DNA of 64,000 nucleotides from Lentilactobacillus fungorum (GCF_016860605.1 NZ_BNJR01000004.1:1-64000), one strand, 5' to 3'. Shown: positions 17,699-26,879, numbered from the stretch's first letter. Notes: generated from the sequence alone by a model not told the origin. Numbers and translations: made by a program.

Positions 17699-18979
17699 GT
17701 GGAATATCGCGTTGCTAATGGAGTTTTACTCCAAGTTGTCCCCACGGATAAGTTTAAGAATATGAAGATTATGATTAATTTAACGTCACCGATTGACCAT
17801 CGAAATTTTGCGAAGTTGGCATTATTAGCTGAATTATTAGAAAATGCTTCAGCTAAGTATCGTAGCGAAATGGCCGTATCACGCAAATTATCGGCCATGT
17901 ATGGCGCAAGTTATGGTGTTTCGGTTCTTCGCTATGGGAATCAACATACCCTACAGATTAAAATGACTTACCCAAACGATCAATATTTACCAGATGACCA
18001 TGACCTAACGGCTGAGGTCTTTGCTTTTTTAAAAGAGATGATTGAAAGGCCGCTGGTAGTTGCTGGCCAATTTGAGCAAGCCTATTTTAAGATTCATCAA
18101 ACTAATATGATTAATTATTTAGAGTCAATTGTAGATAACAAGGAATATGAAGGGACACTGCAGCTACAAAAGTTGTATTATCCAAATGACCGTGATCATG
18201 GCGACTTCTTGTTAGGAAGTGCTTCGGAAATTCGCAAAATTACTTCCGAGGAATTGTTGCGATATTATCGGCAGGTGTTGGCTCAAGCTGAAGTAACTGT
18301 TTTGGTGGGTGGCCATGTTGATTCTGGAAAGATCCTAGCCGAGGTTCGCCGCTTTAAAACGTTCAAAGACCGGCCAATAACTAGTTACCCCCTACTTGTT
18401 GTTCCAGATCCAGTTCAACAGGTAGCGATTAAAAGGCAAGTGATCACAGGTTCGCAGAGTGTGTTGAGCCTCGGTTATCAATTACCAATCTATTTTGGGA
18501 GTCAAGATTACTTTGCTGCGATGATTTTTAACCAATTATTTGGTGGTTCAACAAGATCGTTGCTATTTACAAATGTCCGCGAAAAGGCTAGTTTAGCTTA
18601 CGACATTCACAGTAATTATAGTTCGCTTTTTGGGATGGTTACGGTTCAAGCGGGCATTGATGGTCAAAATGAAAAGCGGGTCACGCAGTTAATTCATGAA
18701 CAACTTGATCACCTTGCACAAGGTGATTTTACCGACGAGCTATTAATGGGAATTAAGCGGTCGCTCATTAATCAACATCGTTCAGAAAGTGATCATCTCG
18801 GCGCGTTAATGGACAACGAGTATCTTCAACATATTACAAAGTTTTCGATTAGTGATAATGATTGGGAAAACCAGGTTCGCTTGGTTAACCGCTCGCAACT
18901 CAAAGCAGTTGCCACCCAACTTAAACTCAGGGCGATCGTTGCACTTAATAGTGGGGAGGTTTCTCATGCAAACCATTAA
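17699..18979 (+). CDS. yfmF: M16-family peptidase-like protein YfmF
   Basis: Member of the M16 (insulinase/pitrilysin) fold that lacks the zinc-binding HxxEH motif and is therefore probably not catalytic alone. The 426-residue protein begins with a GTG codon preceded by GAGGAGG. M16 features include the LALLAELLENAS segment in place of the active-site helix and, in the C-terminal half, SLGYQLPIYFGSQDYFAAMIFNQLFGG-like peptidase-associated sequence. It overlaps yfmH by 14 nt, and the two likely form a heterodimer. In some bacteria the YfmF/YfmH pair is associated with modification of elongation factor P; that role is not shown here. Confidence 0.87.
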   Translation: MEYRVANGVLLQVVPTDKFKNMKIMINLTSPIDHRNFAKLALLAELLENASAKYRSEMAVSRKLSAMYGASYGVSVLRYGNQHTLQIKMTYPNDQYLPDDHDLTAEVFAFLKEMIERPLVVAGQFEQAYFKIHQTNMINYLESIVDNKEYEGTLQLQKLYYPNDRDHGDFLLGSASEIRKITSEELLRYYRQVLAQAEVTVLVGGHVDSGKILAEVRRFKTFKDRPITSYPLLVVPDPVQQVAIKRQVITGSQSVLSLGYQLPIYFGSQDYFAAMIFNQLFGGSTRSLLFTNVREKASLAYDIHSNYSSLFGMVTVQAGIDGQNEKRVTQLIHEQLDHLAQGDFTDELLMGIKRSLINQHRSESDHLGALMDNEYLQHITKFSISDNDWENQVRLVNRSQLKAVATQLKLRAIVALNSGEVSHANH

Positions 18980-20255
18980 TTATCCAATTTATGGTGAAAA
19001 GTTACTTGTGAGCCAATTAAATAATGGCCTCATGGTTTATATTCAGCCGAAGCCAGGGTTTAACAAAACAACAGCTGTTTTAGGTGTTAATTACGGTTCA
19101 ATTGACCGATCTTTCCAACTGGGTAACCAAACGATTATTCAACCGGCTGGGATTGCCCATTTTCTAGAGCACAAGATGTTTGATAAGAAAGATTATGATG
19201 TTTTTGAATTGTTTAATCAAACTGGCGCGGCTTCCAATGCTTATACCAGTTTTACAAATACAAATTATCTTTTTTCAACCACCGAGGCTTTTAAAGAAAA
19301 TTTAATGATTTTACTCGACTTTGTTCAAACACCTTACTTTACAGCGGCAAAGGTTGAACGAGAAAAGGGGATCATTGACCAAGAGATTAATATGTATCAA
19401 AATAATCCGGATAACCAAGCCTATTTCAAAACGGTTAACGCGTTATATCCTGCGTCGCCACTCTCAAGCGATATTGCGGGAACCATTTCAACAGTAAACC
19501 AGATTCGGCTTAAAGACATTGAATTGGCCTACCAGACCTTTTATCGGCCAGATAACATGTCACTTTTTATTACAGGAAAAGTGGATCCACAAGAAACCCT
19601 TGACTGGATCAGCGAGAACCAGCAAGCCAAGTCTTGGGGTTCCCAGCCATCGGTTAGCCGGCAATTGGATTTGTCTCAGGATCAACCTGAAAACCGTCAT
19701 TTTGTTAACATGACGGTTTCTAGGCCCAAAACCATGATTGGCATTCGGGGGAATGATTCGGTACCAACTGGCCGCCTTGGTTTGAAGTATGAAATTGCCT
19801 TATCACTGATGTTTGACCTTTTTTTCAGTGAAAATGCTGATGAATATGATAAACTATATCATGATGAAATTATTGATGATTCATTTTCATGGGAATTTGA
19901 AAACGAACGTGGGTTCCATTTTGCGCTTCTTGGTGGTGATACGGATCACCCTGATGAATTTATCAATCGAATCCGAACAATTATTGAGCAAATTCCAGAG
20001 ATAGTGAAGCGCAAATCAACTGATTTTGCGCTGCAAAAAAAGGAACAGTTGGGTAACTACATTCAAATGATGGATTCACAAGAAGCAATCAGCAGCCAAT
20101 TCGATGGCTTTTTGGGGTCACCCTTGACCATTTACGATGAAGTTGCAATTTTAAACGAATTAACGTTTCAAGATGTCGTCCAAATTACCCAGTCGTTTTT
20201 GAACAAAGCCAGTTTTCAAGAAGTGATTATTGGAAATACAAAATCGCGCGGGTGA
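18966..20255 (+). CDS. yfmH: M16-family zinc metallopeptidase YfmH
   Basis: The catalytic partner of YfmF. HFLEH (about 62-66) is the inverted zinc motif HxxEH, and a conserved glutamate follows in the EREKGIIDQEINMY stretch. GTGGGGAGG, inside the end of yfmF, sets the ATG at 18966, giving 429 residues; the open frame reaches back to 18852 but without a ribosome binding site. Translation is probably coupled to yfmF. The stop codon lies inside a short G+C-rich palindrome. Confidence 0.9.
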   Translation: MQTINYPIYGEKLLVSQLNNGLMVYIQPKPGFNKTTAVLGVNYGSIDRSFQLGNQTIIQPAGIAHFLEHKMFDKKDYDVFELFNQTGAASNAYTSFTNTNYLFSTTEAFKENLMILLDFVQTPYFTAAKVEREKGIIDQEINMYQNNPDNQAYFKTVNALYPASPLSSDIAGTISTVNQIRLKDIELAYQTFYRPDNMSLFITGKVDPQETLDWISENQQAKSWGSQPSVSRQLDLSQDQPENRHFVNMTVSRPKTMIGIRGNDSVPTGRLGLKYEIALSLMFDLFFSENADEYDKLYHDEIIDDSFSWEFENERGFHFALLGGDTDHPDEFINRIRTIIEQIPEIVKRKSTDFALQKKEQLGNYIQMMDSQEAISSQFDGFLGSPLTIYDEVAILNELTFQDVVQITQSFLNKASFQEVIIGNTKSRG

Positions 20256-20261
20256 GCCCGC
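20248..20261. repeat. G+C-rich palindrome at the yfmH stop codon
   Basis: GCGGG TGAG CCCGC is a perfect 5-bp stem in an otherwise A+T-rich stretch. It has no T-run and lies just upstream of the rodZ -10, so an operator role is possible. Confidence 0.4.
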
Positions 20262-20270
20262 AAACGACTG

Positions 20271-20279
20271 TGATATACT
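20271..20279 (+). promoter_or_regulatory. rodZ extended -10
   Basis: TGATATACT is an extended -10 element 36 nt before rodZ. The matching -35 region is not recognisable and would overlap the palindrome at 20248-20261. Confidence 0.45.
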
Positions 20280-20314
20280 TTAGGTAAACGAAATTAATTT
20301 AATGGAGAAGACGT

Positions 20315-21415
20315 ATGAGTGACGAAAAAGATAATTTAACAATTGGAAAAAAATTGCATGACGCGCGGGTGGCTAAAGGTTATACCCTCGATGACCTGCA
20401 AAAAAACACCAAGATTCAAAAGCGGTATTTAATCGCCATTGAAGACAATGATTTTGATGCGCTACCAGGCGAGTTTTATGTTCGGGCTTTTGTGAAGCAA
20501 TATGCCGACTCGGTAGGCTTGGATGGTGCGGAATTGTTAAGTCAGTATGAAGAAAAGTTACCAGATACCGAGGCCCCAGAATATGTTGACCGAGTAAACG
20601 ATGACAATCCGGAAACAAGATCTGCTCAGCGTAAAGTTGACCAACGAAACGAAAAAATCCGCCGATATATTCCGATCGCATCAGTTTCTGTGATTGTTTT
20701 GATTATTCTGATTGTCATTTGGGTTGCGGCGGCCAGAAGTACCCGTGATACATCCAAGACACAGATTGAAACGTCCAAGGTTTCTGTTTCTGGCAATAAG
20801 GATAACAAGGCCAGTTCAAGCAGCTCAACCAAGCCCAAGGCAAAAACAACTAAAAAGAAGTCAATTGCTTTTAAAAAAGTCACCGCTTCTGGCAGTGATA
20901 TTACGTACCGTGTAAGTGGGACCAAGGGAAAGGTTGCCTTGAAAATTGCAGCTGTTAGTCAAGCAACTAGCGCTTGGACGTCTGTTTCTGCTGATGGCTC
21001 GACGTTATGGCAGGCAGCTTTAACTGGCGGCAAGTCCCATATTGTAACGCTGCCAAGTGGAACAAGTACGGCCACCATCAACGCTGGTAACGCTGCTCAA
21101 ACGGCTATTTATGTTGGTGGTAAAAAGCTTAAGCTGGCTGATCCAATTGATAATGGCTCAAGCCAAGTTAGGGTGATTACACTGCAATTTGGTAAATCAA
21201 GCACGGCGCAATCGTCTAGTACTAGTAGTTCGCAGGCAACCAGTTCATCAACTACCGGAACAACCGGGACGGCAGGCACCAGTTCAACAACTGGTACTTC
21301 AACAAATGGCACCGCAACGACTGGTACCACAGGTACAACCGGGACAACTGGCAATACGAATAATACAACAACCGGCAGTGGGACTACTACTGGCACAACG
21401 GGTAACGGTTACTAA
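20315..21415 (+). CDS. rodZ: RodZ-like cytoskeletal membrane protein (HTH + DUF4115)
   Basis: Links MreB to the membrane in rod-shaped cells. The 366-residue protein has an N-terminal Xre-like helix-turn-helix (about 10-75: LHDARVAKGYTLDDL and DFDALPGEFYVRAF), one transmembrane helix (about 117-138), a Ser/Lys-rich linker, an extracellular beta-rich DUF4115 domain (about 185-288), and a tail of roughly 70 residues made almost only of T, G, S and N with repeated TTGTTG blocks. pgsA follows 23 nt downstream, a known order. The tail is unusually long and repetitive. Confidence 0.88.
   Translation: MSDEKDNLTIGKKLHDARVAKGYTLDDLQKNTKIQKRYLIAIEDNDFDALPGEFYVRAFVKQYADSVGLDGAELLSQYEEKLPDTEAPEYVDRVNDDNPETRSAQRKVDQRNEKIRRYIPIASVSVIVLIILIVIWVAAARSTRDTSKTQIETSKVSVSGNKDNKASSSSSTKPKAKTTKKKSIAFKKVTASGSDITYRVSGTKGKVALKIAAVSQATSAWTSVSADGSTLWQAALTGGKSHIVTLPSGTSTATINAGNAAQTAIYVGGKKLKLADPIDNGSSQVRVITLQFGKSSTAQSSSTSSSQATSSSTTGTTGTAGTSSTTGTSTNGTATTGTTGTTGTTGNTNNTTTGSGTTTGTTGNGY
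21200..21412 (+). repeat. Thr/Gly/Ser low-complexity coding repeat in rodZ
   Basis: About 210 nt encode near-repeats of Thr-Gly-Thr and Thr-Thr-Gly using mixed ACA/ACC/ACT/ACG and GGN codons. Codon mixing argues for selection on the protein tail rather than recent slippage. Confidence 0.7.
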
Positions 21416-21438
21416 ATTGGAATTGGTGGAGGAAACGG

Positions 21439-22020
21439 ATGAATTTACCAAATAAATTAACGATCTTTCGAATTATTTTAATTCCATTTTTTATCTTGGT
21501 ATTAGCGGTTCCTGGATTTTCTGGCAGCTTCTTGATTGCTGGAACCCAAGTGGGAGATGCCCGCTTGATTGCAACGTTAATTTTTATCGTTGCATCGTTA
21601 ACCGACTTTTTAGATGGCCAAATTGCCCGGCGGCAGCACTTAGTAACTAATTTTGGGAAGTTTGCTGACCCGCTTGCTGATAAAATGCTTGTCATGACGG
21701 CGTTTATTTTCTTAGTTCAACTTGGCGAGACCCCCGCTTGGGTAATTGCGATTATCGTGTGCCGTGAACTTGCTGTTACTGGATTACGGCTCATTATCGT
21801 TGAAAACAATGGTGAGGTGATCGCTGCGGCATGGCCCGGAAAAATTAAAACAACCACGCAGATGTTGGCCATTATTTTATTATTCTTGAATAATGTCTTT
21901 TTTGCAGCGATCAATTTACCACTTGATCAGATTATGCTGTACATTTGTTTGTTCTTCACCATTTATTCGGGAATTGATTATTTTGTCAAAAATCGATCAG
22001 TATTTGCAGATTCGTTTTAA
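21439..22020 (+). CDS. pgsA: CDP-diacylglycerol-glycerol-3-phosphate 3-phosphatidyltransferase
   Basis: Makes phosphatidylglycerophosphate, the committed step to phosphatidylglycerol. The 193-residue membrane protein contains the CDP-alcohol phosphotransferase signature DG-x2-AR-x8-G-x3-D-x3-D in LDGQIARRQHL...GKFADPLADK (about 55-77) and four or more transmembrane helices. The ribosome binding site is GGAGG. Probably cotranscribed with rodZ, and followed by a terminator. Confidence 0.95.
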   Translation: MNLPNKLTIFRIILIPFFILVLAVPGFSGSFLIAGTQVGDARLIATLIFIVASLTDFLDGQIARRQHLVTNFGKFADPLADKMLVMTAFIFLVQLGETPAWVIAIIVCRELAVTGLRLIIVENNGEVIAAAWPGKIKTTTQMLAIILLFLNNVFFAAINLPLDQIMLYICLFFTIYSGIDYFVKNRSVFADSF

Positions 22021-22044
22021 TCAAGATTAATAATGAAATTTAAA

Positions 22045-22083
22045 ACGGGGCCAATGATTGTCACAATCTTGTCCTCGTTTGTT
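22045..22083 (+). terminator. pgsA terminator
   Basis: ACGGGGCCAA-T-GATTGT pairs with ACAATC-TTGTCCTCGT with one mismatch and one bulge, followed by a weak TTGTTGT run. Confidence 0.6.
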
Positions 22084-22150
22084 GTCTGGTTAAGATAAAA
22101 GCAAAATCTTGGCTTACATGACGTAATTAATCATTGAAAGGGGTAATTGG

Positions 22151-22621
22151 ATGTCACTTGAACAAAAGTTGATTCATGAGTTGATAAAGCAACACATTAC
22201 GATCACAGCAGCAGAAAGTTTGACTGCAGGTCAATTTCAAAGTACGCTTGGGAATGTTGCCGGAGTTTCAGAGGTATTTGAAGGTGGCTTTGTGACTTAT
22301 TCGAATCAAATAAAAGAGAAATTATTAAATATTCCCAAGGACGTCATTGAGCAAAATGGGGTCGTTAGTGAGCCCACAGCGATTTGGATGGCTAATCAAG
22401 CCCGAGCGATTATGGATAAGGATTTAGGGGTTTCGTTTACGGGGGTGGCTGGGCCAGACTCTCTTGAAGGTAATCCAGTGGGCACCGTTTGGATTGGAAT
22501 TGCTTATGGTTCCCAAAAAACGATTGCTAAGAAGTTTCAGTTTGATGGCGAACGAAACGCCATCAGAGCGGCGTCCGTCCAAGCAGGGTTACAAATGGCT
22601 TTGGAGATGATTAACCATTAA
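22151..22621 (+). CDS. CinA family protein, C-terminal (PncC) domain only
   Basis: The 156-residue protein is a lone CinA C-terminal domain, the nicotinamide-nucleotide amidohydrolase (PncC) type: AAESLTAGQFQSTL (about 19-32), EGGFVTYSNQIKEKLL and FTGVAGPDSLEGNPVGTVWIG (about 97-117). Full-length CinA is about 410-420 residues with an N-terminal MoCF-like domain, absent here and with no remnant in the 130 nt upstream. The position just before recA matches the cinA-recA order of many Firmicutes. It may serve pyridine-nucleotide recycling; a DNA-transformation role is uncertain. Confidence 0.87.
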   Translation: MSLEQKLIHELIKQHITITAAESLTAGQFQSTLGNVAGVSEVFEGGFVTYSNQIKEKLLNIPKDVIEQNGVVSEPTAIWMANQARAIMDKDLGVSFTGVAGPDSLEGNPVGTVWIGIAYGSQKTIAKKFQFDGERNAIRAASVQAGLQMALEMINH

Positions 22622-22622
22622 T

Positions 22623-22636
22623 CGAACTTTTGTTCG
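22623..22636. promoter_or_regulatory. LexA (SOS) box of recA
   Basis: CGAACTTTTGTTCG is a perfect palindrome of the Gram-positive SOS type (CGAAC-N4-GTTCG). It starts 2 nt after the cinA-like stop codon and lies just upstream of the recA promoter. Confidence 0.9.
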
Positions 22637-22644
22637 CATTTTGA

Positions 22645-22673
22645 TTGCTTTTTCCGAAAATCATTAGTATAGT
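22645..22673 (+). promoter_or_regulatory. recA promoter
   Basis: TTGCTT (22645-22650), a 17-nt spacer and TATAGT (22668-22673), 8 nt downstream of the SOS box. Confidence 0.6.
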
Positions 22674-22715
22674 TAGTTGGTAGACTTTTCCACTAGGAAA
22701 ATCGGGAGGAATTCA

Positions 22716-23837
22716 ATGGCTGACCAAAGAAAAGTAGCTTTAGATAAAGCCTTAAAAAATATTGAAAAAGAATTTGGCAAGGGTTCCATTATGCGGATGG
22801 GAGATAAGGCTGATACCCAAATCTCTACTGTCCCGACAGGATCGCTTGCTTTGGACGAAGCACTTGGTGTGGGGGGCTACCCACGAGGAAGAATTGTTGA
22901 AGTATATGGTCCAGAAAGTTCTGGTAAAACAACCGTTGCATTGCATGCGGTTGCCGAGGTTCAAAAGCGCGGTGGTACAGCAGCTTATATTGATGCTGAA
23001 AATGCCTTGGATCCAGTTTATGCAACGCATTTAGGGGTCAATATCGACGATTTATTGCTTTCCCAGCCTGATACTGGCGAGCAAGGCTTACAGATTGCCG
23101 ATGCCTTAGTAACGAGTGGCGCAATCGACATGGTTGTTATCGACTCGGTAGCTGCCTTGGTACCACGAGCAGAAATTGAAGGTGAAATGGGCGACCAGCA
23201 CGTGGGATTACAAGCCCGTTTGATGTCGCAAGCGCTTCGGAAGTTATCTGGGACAATTAATAAGACTAAGACGATTGCGATCTTTATTAATCAGATTCGT
23301 GAAAAGGTCGGGGTGATGTTTGGTAATCCAGAAACGACCCCAGGTGGCCGAGCATTAAAGTTTTACGCAACCATTCGACTAGAGGTACGACGAGCCGAGC
23401 AGATTAAAGATGGCACGAATATCATTGGTAATCGAGTTCGGATTAAAGTTGTGAAGAACAAGGTTGCCCCGCCGTTTAAGCGAGCAGAAGTTGATATTAT
23501 GTATGGCAAGGGTATTTCTCAATCAGGTGAACTGGTTGATATGGCCGTTGATAAGGATATCATTGACAAGTCGGGTTCATGGTATTCATATGGCGAAGAG
23601 CGAATTGGCCAAGGTCGTGAAAATGTCAAATCGTACCTTGAGGATCATCCAGATATGTTTAAAGAAGTTAATAAGAAGGTTCGCGCCGCTTATGGCATTC
23701 CTGATGATACGGAGCCTGAAACAGAAAAAGCACAAGACTCGGCAAAATCAGATAGCAAAAAGACGGCTAAAGCACCTAAAAAAGCTGCCGCTGATAATAA
23801 GCCAGCAGAAAACATTGATTTAAATATTGGTAAATAA
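22716..23837 (+). CDS. recA: Recombinase RecA
   Basis: ATP-dependent strand-exchange protein and LexA co-protease. The 373-residue product has Walker [10 protein letters not shown] (65-73), the DNA-binding loop 2 region [20 protein letters not shown] (about 192-212) and an Ala/Lys-rich acidic tail. GGGAGG sets the ATG at 22716; the frame is open from 22677 without support. It is controlled by the SOS box at 22623 and ends at a strong terminator. It also serves transformation, consistent with the comG operon in this window. Confidence 0.98.
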   Translation: MADQRKVALDKALKNIEKEFGKGSIMRMGDKADTQISTVPTGSLALDEALGVGGYPRGRIVEVYGPESSGKTTVALHAVAEVQKRGGTAAYIDAENALDPVYATHLGVNIDDLLLSQPDTGEQGLQIADALVTSGAIDMVVIDSVAALVPRAEIEGEMGDQHVGLQARLMSQALRKLSGTINKTKTIAIFINQIREKVGVMFGNPETTPGGRALKFYATIRLEVRRAEQIKDGTNIIGNRVRIKVVKNKVAPPFKRAEVDIMYGKGISQSGELVDMAVDKDIIDKSGSWYSYGEERIGQGRENVKSYLEDHPDMFKEVNKKVRAAYGIPDDTEPETEKAQDSAKSDSKKTAKAPKKAAADNKPAENIDLNIGK

Positions 23838-23870
23838 AAACGACGTTAGCGTTGGATAAATATTACAAGA

Positions 23871-23912
23871 AGCAAAAGTTGCTATGACTGTTATGGCAAC
23901 TTTTGTTTTTTT
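23871..23912 (+). terminator. recA terminator
   Basis: CAAAAGTTGC (23873-23882) pairs perfectly with GCAACTTTTG (23896-23905), followed by TTTTTTT. Confidence 0.88.
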
Positions 23913-23952
23913 GATATGGTTGCTCTAAATTGAACATGCAGTCGTGATAATG

Positions 23953-23971
23953 AGAATAATCTAATTATTCT
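23953..23971. promoter_or_regulatory. Palindrome upstream of ald, candidate operator
   Basis: AGAATAAT-CTA-ATTATTCT is a perfect 8-bp inverted repeat with a 3-nt centre, with no T-run. It lies about 75 nt upstream of the ald -35 in an otherwise non-coding 280-nt gap. Confidence 0.45.
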
Positions 23972-24045
23972 TTGGGCTGAATTTCAGGCGTACCAATGAA
24001 TATATATTTTGTGGTCGATGCATAAGAAATCACAAATGCATTTAT

Positions 24046-24074
24046 TTGAACTAACTAACTTGATGTGGTAATTT
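24046..24074 (+). promoter_or_regulatory. ald promoter
   Basis: TTGAAC (24046-24051), a 17-nt spacer and TAATTT (24069-24074), 46 nt before the ald start. Confidence 0.5.
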
Positions 24075-24119
24075 TAGGGTGTTGATAGATGTAAGCGGAT
24101 TCATGAAGGGATGATTATG

Positions 24120-25217
24120 ATGAAGATTGGAATTCCAAAGGAAATTAAGGAACAAGAAAATCGAGTTGGCATGACGCCGAGCGGGGTTGCTAATTTAATT
24201 CATGCCGGCCATGATGTCGTTGTTGAACAAGGCGCAGGAACTGGTTCTGGTTTTCCAGACGATCAATACACTGCAGTTGGGGCAAGCATTGGAAGTGTCG
24301 ATGACGCTTGGGACGTTGATTTAGTTATTAAGGTTAAGGAGCCGCTTCAATCTGAGTATAAGTACTTCCACGAGGGCTTAATTGTTTACACTTACTTCCA
24401 CTTAGCCGCGGATCCAGATTTAACCAAAGCATTGCTGGACAGTAAAGTAACGGCGGTTGCTTATGAAACAATGGTCGGCCGAAACGGCGGCTTGCCATTA
24501 CTCTTCCCAATGAGTGAAATTGCTGGTCGAATGTCTATTCAAGTCGGTGCCCACTTCCTAGAAGAACCGCATCAGGGTAAAGGCATTTTGTTACCAGGAG
24601 TTACTGGTGTTCATCGGGGGAATATTACCATTATCGGTGCCGGAACGGTTGGCTTCAACGCTGCGAAAATTGCCGTCGGATTAGGTGCTAATGTCACAAT
24701 TTTGGACATCAATGCACAGCGTTTAGCTCAAGTTGATGATATTTTCAACGGTAAAATTCAAACATTGATTTCAAATCCTCATAATATTGCCGAATCAGTT
24801 CAGAAATCTGATTTGGTTGTTGGGGCAGTTTTGATTCCAGGGCATACCGCCCCTAAATTGGTAACAACGGAGATGGTTGACAGCATGGAAGATGGGTCGG
24901 TTATTGTTGATGTGCCAATCGATCAAGGCGGTATTTTTGAAACCAGTGTTAAGGCAACAACTCATGATGATCCGATCTATATTTCCCACGGAGTTGTTCA
25001 TTACACGGTTGCCAATATTCCTGGTGCGGTGCCGAAGACTGCTACTGATGCTTTGTCCAGTGCAACCTTGCCATACGCAATTGAAATTGCCAATAAGGGA
25101 TTAGTCGAGGCTGCCAAAGATAATACGGTATTAACCGGGATTAACACCTTCGAAGGTAAATTGACAAACCAAGCAGTTGCAGAGAGTCTGAATTTACCTT
25201 ACGAGCAATTTAATTAG
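24120..25217 (+). CDS. ald: Alanine dehydrogenase
   Basis: NAD-dependent interconversion of L-alanine with pyruvate and ammonia. The 365-residue protein begins [20 protein letters not shown], the family N-terminus, with VIKVKEP (about 71-77) and FHLAADP (about 94-100) contributing catalytic Lys and His, and the NAD-binding GAGTVG loop (about 173-178). GAAGGG (24105-24110) favours the ATG at 24120 over the ones at 24111 and 24117. The permease downstream, 31 nt away, suggests an amino-acid uptake and catabolism pair. Confidence 0.94.
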   Translation: MKIGIPKEIKEQENRVGMTPSGVANLIHAGHDVVVEQGAGTGSGFPDDQYTAVGASIGSVDDAWDVDLVIKVKEPLQSEYKYFHEGLIVYTYFHLAADPDLTKALLDSKVTAVAYETMVGRNGGLPLLFPMSEIAGRMSIQVGAHFLEEPHQGKGILLPGVTGVHRGNITIIGAGTVGFNAAKIAVGLGANVTILDINAQRLAQVDDIFNGKIQTLISNPHNIAESVQKSDLVVGAVLIPGHTAPKLVTTEMVDSMEDGSVIVDVPIDQGGIFETSVKATTHDDPIYISHGVVHYTVANIPGAVPKTATDALSSATLPYAIEIANKGLVEAAKDNTVLTGINTFEGKLTNQAVAESLNLPYEQFN

Positions 25218-25248
25218 ACAGTGACAACGATTTAACAGGGGATTTATT

Positions 25249-26697
25249 ATGAAAAATAGTCGAATCAACATTGATTTGGTGTTAAAAAATGCCAAAGATA
25301 GTAAACGTGAGCGAACACTCGGGCTATTTGACCTTTCAATCATGGGGATCGGCGCCATTATTGGAACTGGAATTTTGGTCCTGACTGGAATCGTTGCCGC
25401 AACAGCTGCCGGTCCGGCTGTTATCATTTCATTTCTGATCGCTGGGTTTGCCAGTGCGGTGGTTGGATTGTGTTATTCAGAATTGACAACTAGTATTCCA
25501 AACTCCGGTAGTGCATATGTATATGCTTGGGTGGCAATTGGCCAGCGAATGGCGTTTTTAGCTGGTTGGACCTTGCTGGGTGTATATATTACGACAACCG
25601 CAACGGTTGCCAATGGCTGGACGGGCTATGTTAAGGCATCGCTTTCAGAAATTGGAGTTAATTTGCCAGCATCGTTGATGGCTTCCCCTTCTAATGGTGG
25701 CATCATTAACTTACCAGCGGTGTTAATGATTTTGCTGATTACCCTGATTTTGACCCGAGGAACGAGCGAAAGTAAAATTTTTAATAATATTTTGGTAATG
25801 ATCAAGTTGGCGGTTATTCTGCTGTTTATCTTTGTGGCTGTTCAAAACGTTGATTCAAGTAATTGGACGCCCTTTATGCCATTTGGTGTTCAGGGAATCT
25901 TCTCTGGGGCTTCGTTAGTATTTTTCACCTTTCTTGGCTTCGATGCATTGGCAACTTCCGCTGAGGAAACCAAAAACGTGCAAAAAACGTTACCCAAAGC
26001 CATTATTATTTCACTGCTAGTTGTCACAACGCTTTATATTGTTGTGAGCGTCATTATGACTGGTGTTGTGAGTTATCGACAGCTGAATGTGCCTGAATCA
26101 ATGGCCTACGTGTTAATGGCTAAAGGGCATAATGTCGCTGCTCAGATTGTTTCCGTAGGGGCGATTATCGGTATTTTGGCGGTTGTCTACGCGTTTGTTT
26201 ACGCTGCTTCAAATATCGTGATGTCAATGAGTAGAGGTGGCTTTTTACCACGAGGCTTAGCAAAATTAAATCAATCAAGTAAGAGTCCTAATCGGGCCCT
26301 TTGGTTGATTGGTTCAATTGGTGCCATTTTAGCGGGGATATCGAACGTTAAACAACTAGCGACGATTTCAAACGTTGGCTCGCTTTGCGTGTTCTTCTTG
26401 ATTTCGTTGATTGTGATTCTTTTGCGCAGGGAACAACCGGACTTGCAACGACCGTTTAAGTTGCCGTTGGGGTATACGATTCCAATTTTAGCAATGCTGT
26501 TTTGTGTTATTTTGCTTATTAGTACAACCCTTGATGCTTGGATAACCTATCTGATCTGGCTCATAATTGGGGGGTTAATCTTCATGTTATATTCTCGTCA
26601 TCACGTTGATTTTGAACAGGCTTCTACGCAAGATGAGAATCTAGGCGAGCAGGATGGTGAAGCAGCACCAGAGCAGTCCGTTGGATCTCACAGTTAA
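25249..26697 (+). CDS. APC-superfamily amino-acid permease
   Basis: Cytoplasmic-membrane amino-acid transporter with about 12 helices over 482 residues. The first helix contains GIGAIIGTGILVL, the substrate-binding glycine-rich motif of the APC superfamily, and FFTFLGFDALATSAEE (helix 6 region) resembles the CAT/YfnA cationic and neutral amino-acid transporter branch. Its position directly after ald makes alanine a possible substrate, but the branch is broad and I cannot fix it. The hydrophilic C-terminus is acidic. It is followed by a terminator. Confidence 0.88.
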   Translation: MKNSRINIDLVLKNAKDSKRERTLGLFDLSIMGIGAIIGTGILVLTGIVAATAAGPAVIISFLIAGFASAVVGLCYSELTTSIPNSGSAYVYAWVAIGQRMAFLAGWTLLGVYITTTATVANGWTGYVKASLSEIGVNLPASLMASPSNGGIINLPAVLMILLITLILTRGTSESKIFNNILVMIKLAVILLFIFVAVQNVDSSNWTPFMPFGVQGIFSGASLVFFTFLGFDALATSAEETKNVQKTLPKAIIISLLVVTTLYIVVSVIMTGVVSYRQLNVPESMAYVLMAKGHNVAAQIVSVGAIIGILAVVYAFVYAASNIVMSMSRGGFLPRGLAKLNQSSKSPNRALWLIGSIGAILAGISNVKQLATISNVGSLCVFFLISLIVILLRREQPDLQRPFKLPLGYTIPILAMLFCVILLISTTLDAWITYLIWLIIGGLIFMLYSRHHVDFEQASTQDENLGEQDGEAAPEQSVGSHS

Positions 26698-26734
26698 GTC
26701 AACCAGCCCTAAATGGTTGTTAGGATTATGAATG

Positions 26735-26780
26735 GTCAGCTATTACAATTGCGTTTAGTGAGGGTAATGGCTGGCTTTTT
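26735..26780 (+). terminator. Terminator after the ald-permease unit
   Basis: GTCAGCTATTAC (26735-26746) pairs with GTAATGGCTGGC (26764-26775) with G-T pairs, followed by TTTTTG. A smaller hairpin AACCA/TGGTT lies at 26701-26719. Confidence 0.75.
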
Positions 26781-26879
26781 GTGATCAGTTTTGGTCGAAG
26801 CAAGTTGCCAATCTTGAGATGATTGATAAGAAGAATATGGTTGCTATATACAATTAATTAACAACTCCTTAATAAGATG

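Noticed and set aside
21109-21396. Antisense open frame rich in Val, Pro and Leu inside rodZ
   Set aside because: It is the complement of the Thr/Gly repeat, has no ribosome binding site and matches no family.
21200-21412. Repetitive tract considered as a CRISPR-like or tandem repeat array
   Set aside because: Units are short, irregular and in frame with rodZ; there are no spacers of fixed size.
22752-23034. Three alternative frames in recA
   Set aside because: Shadows of the recA coding sequence.
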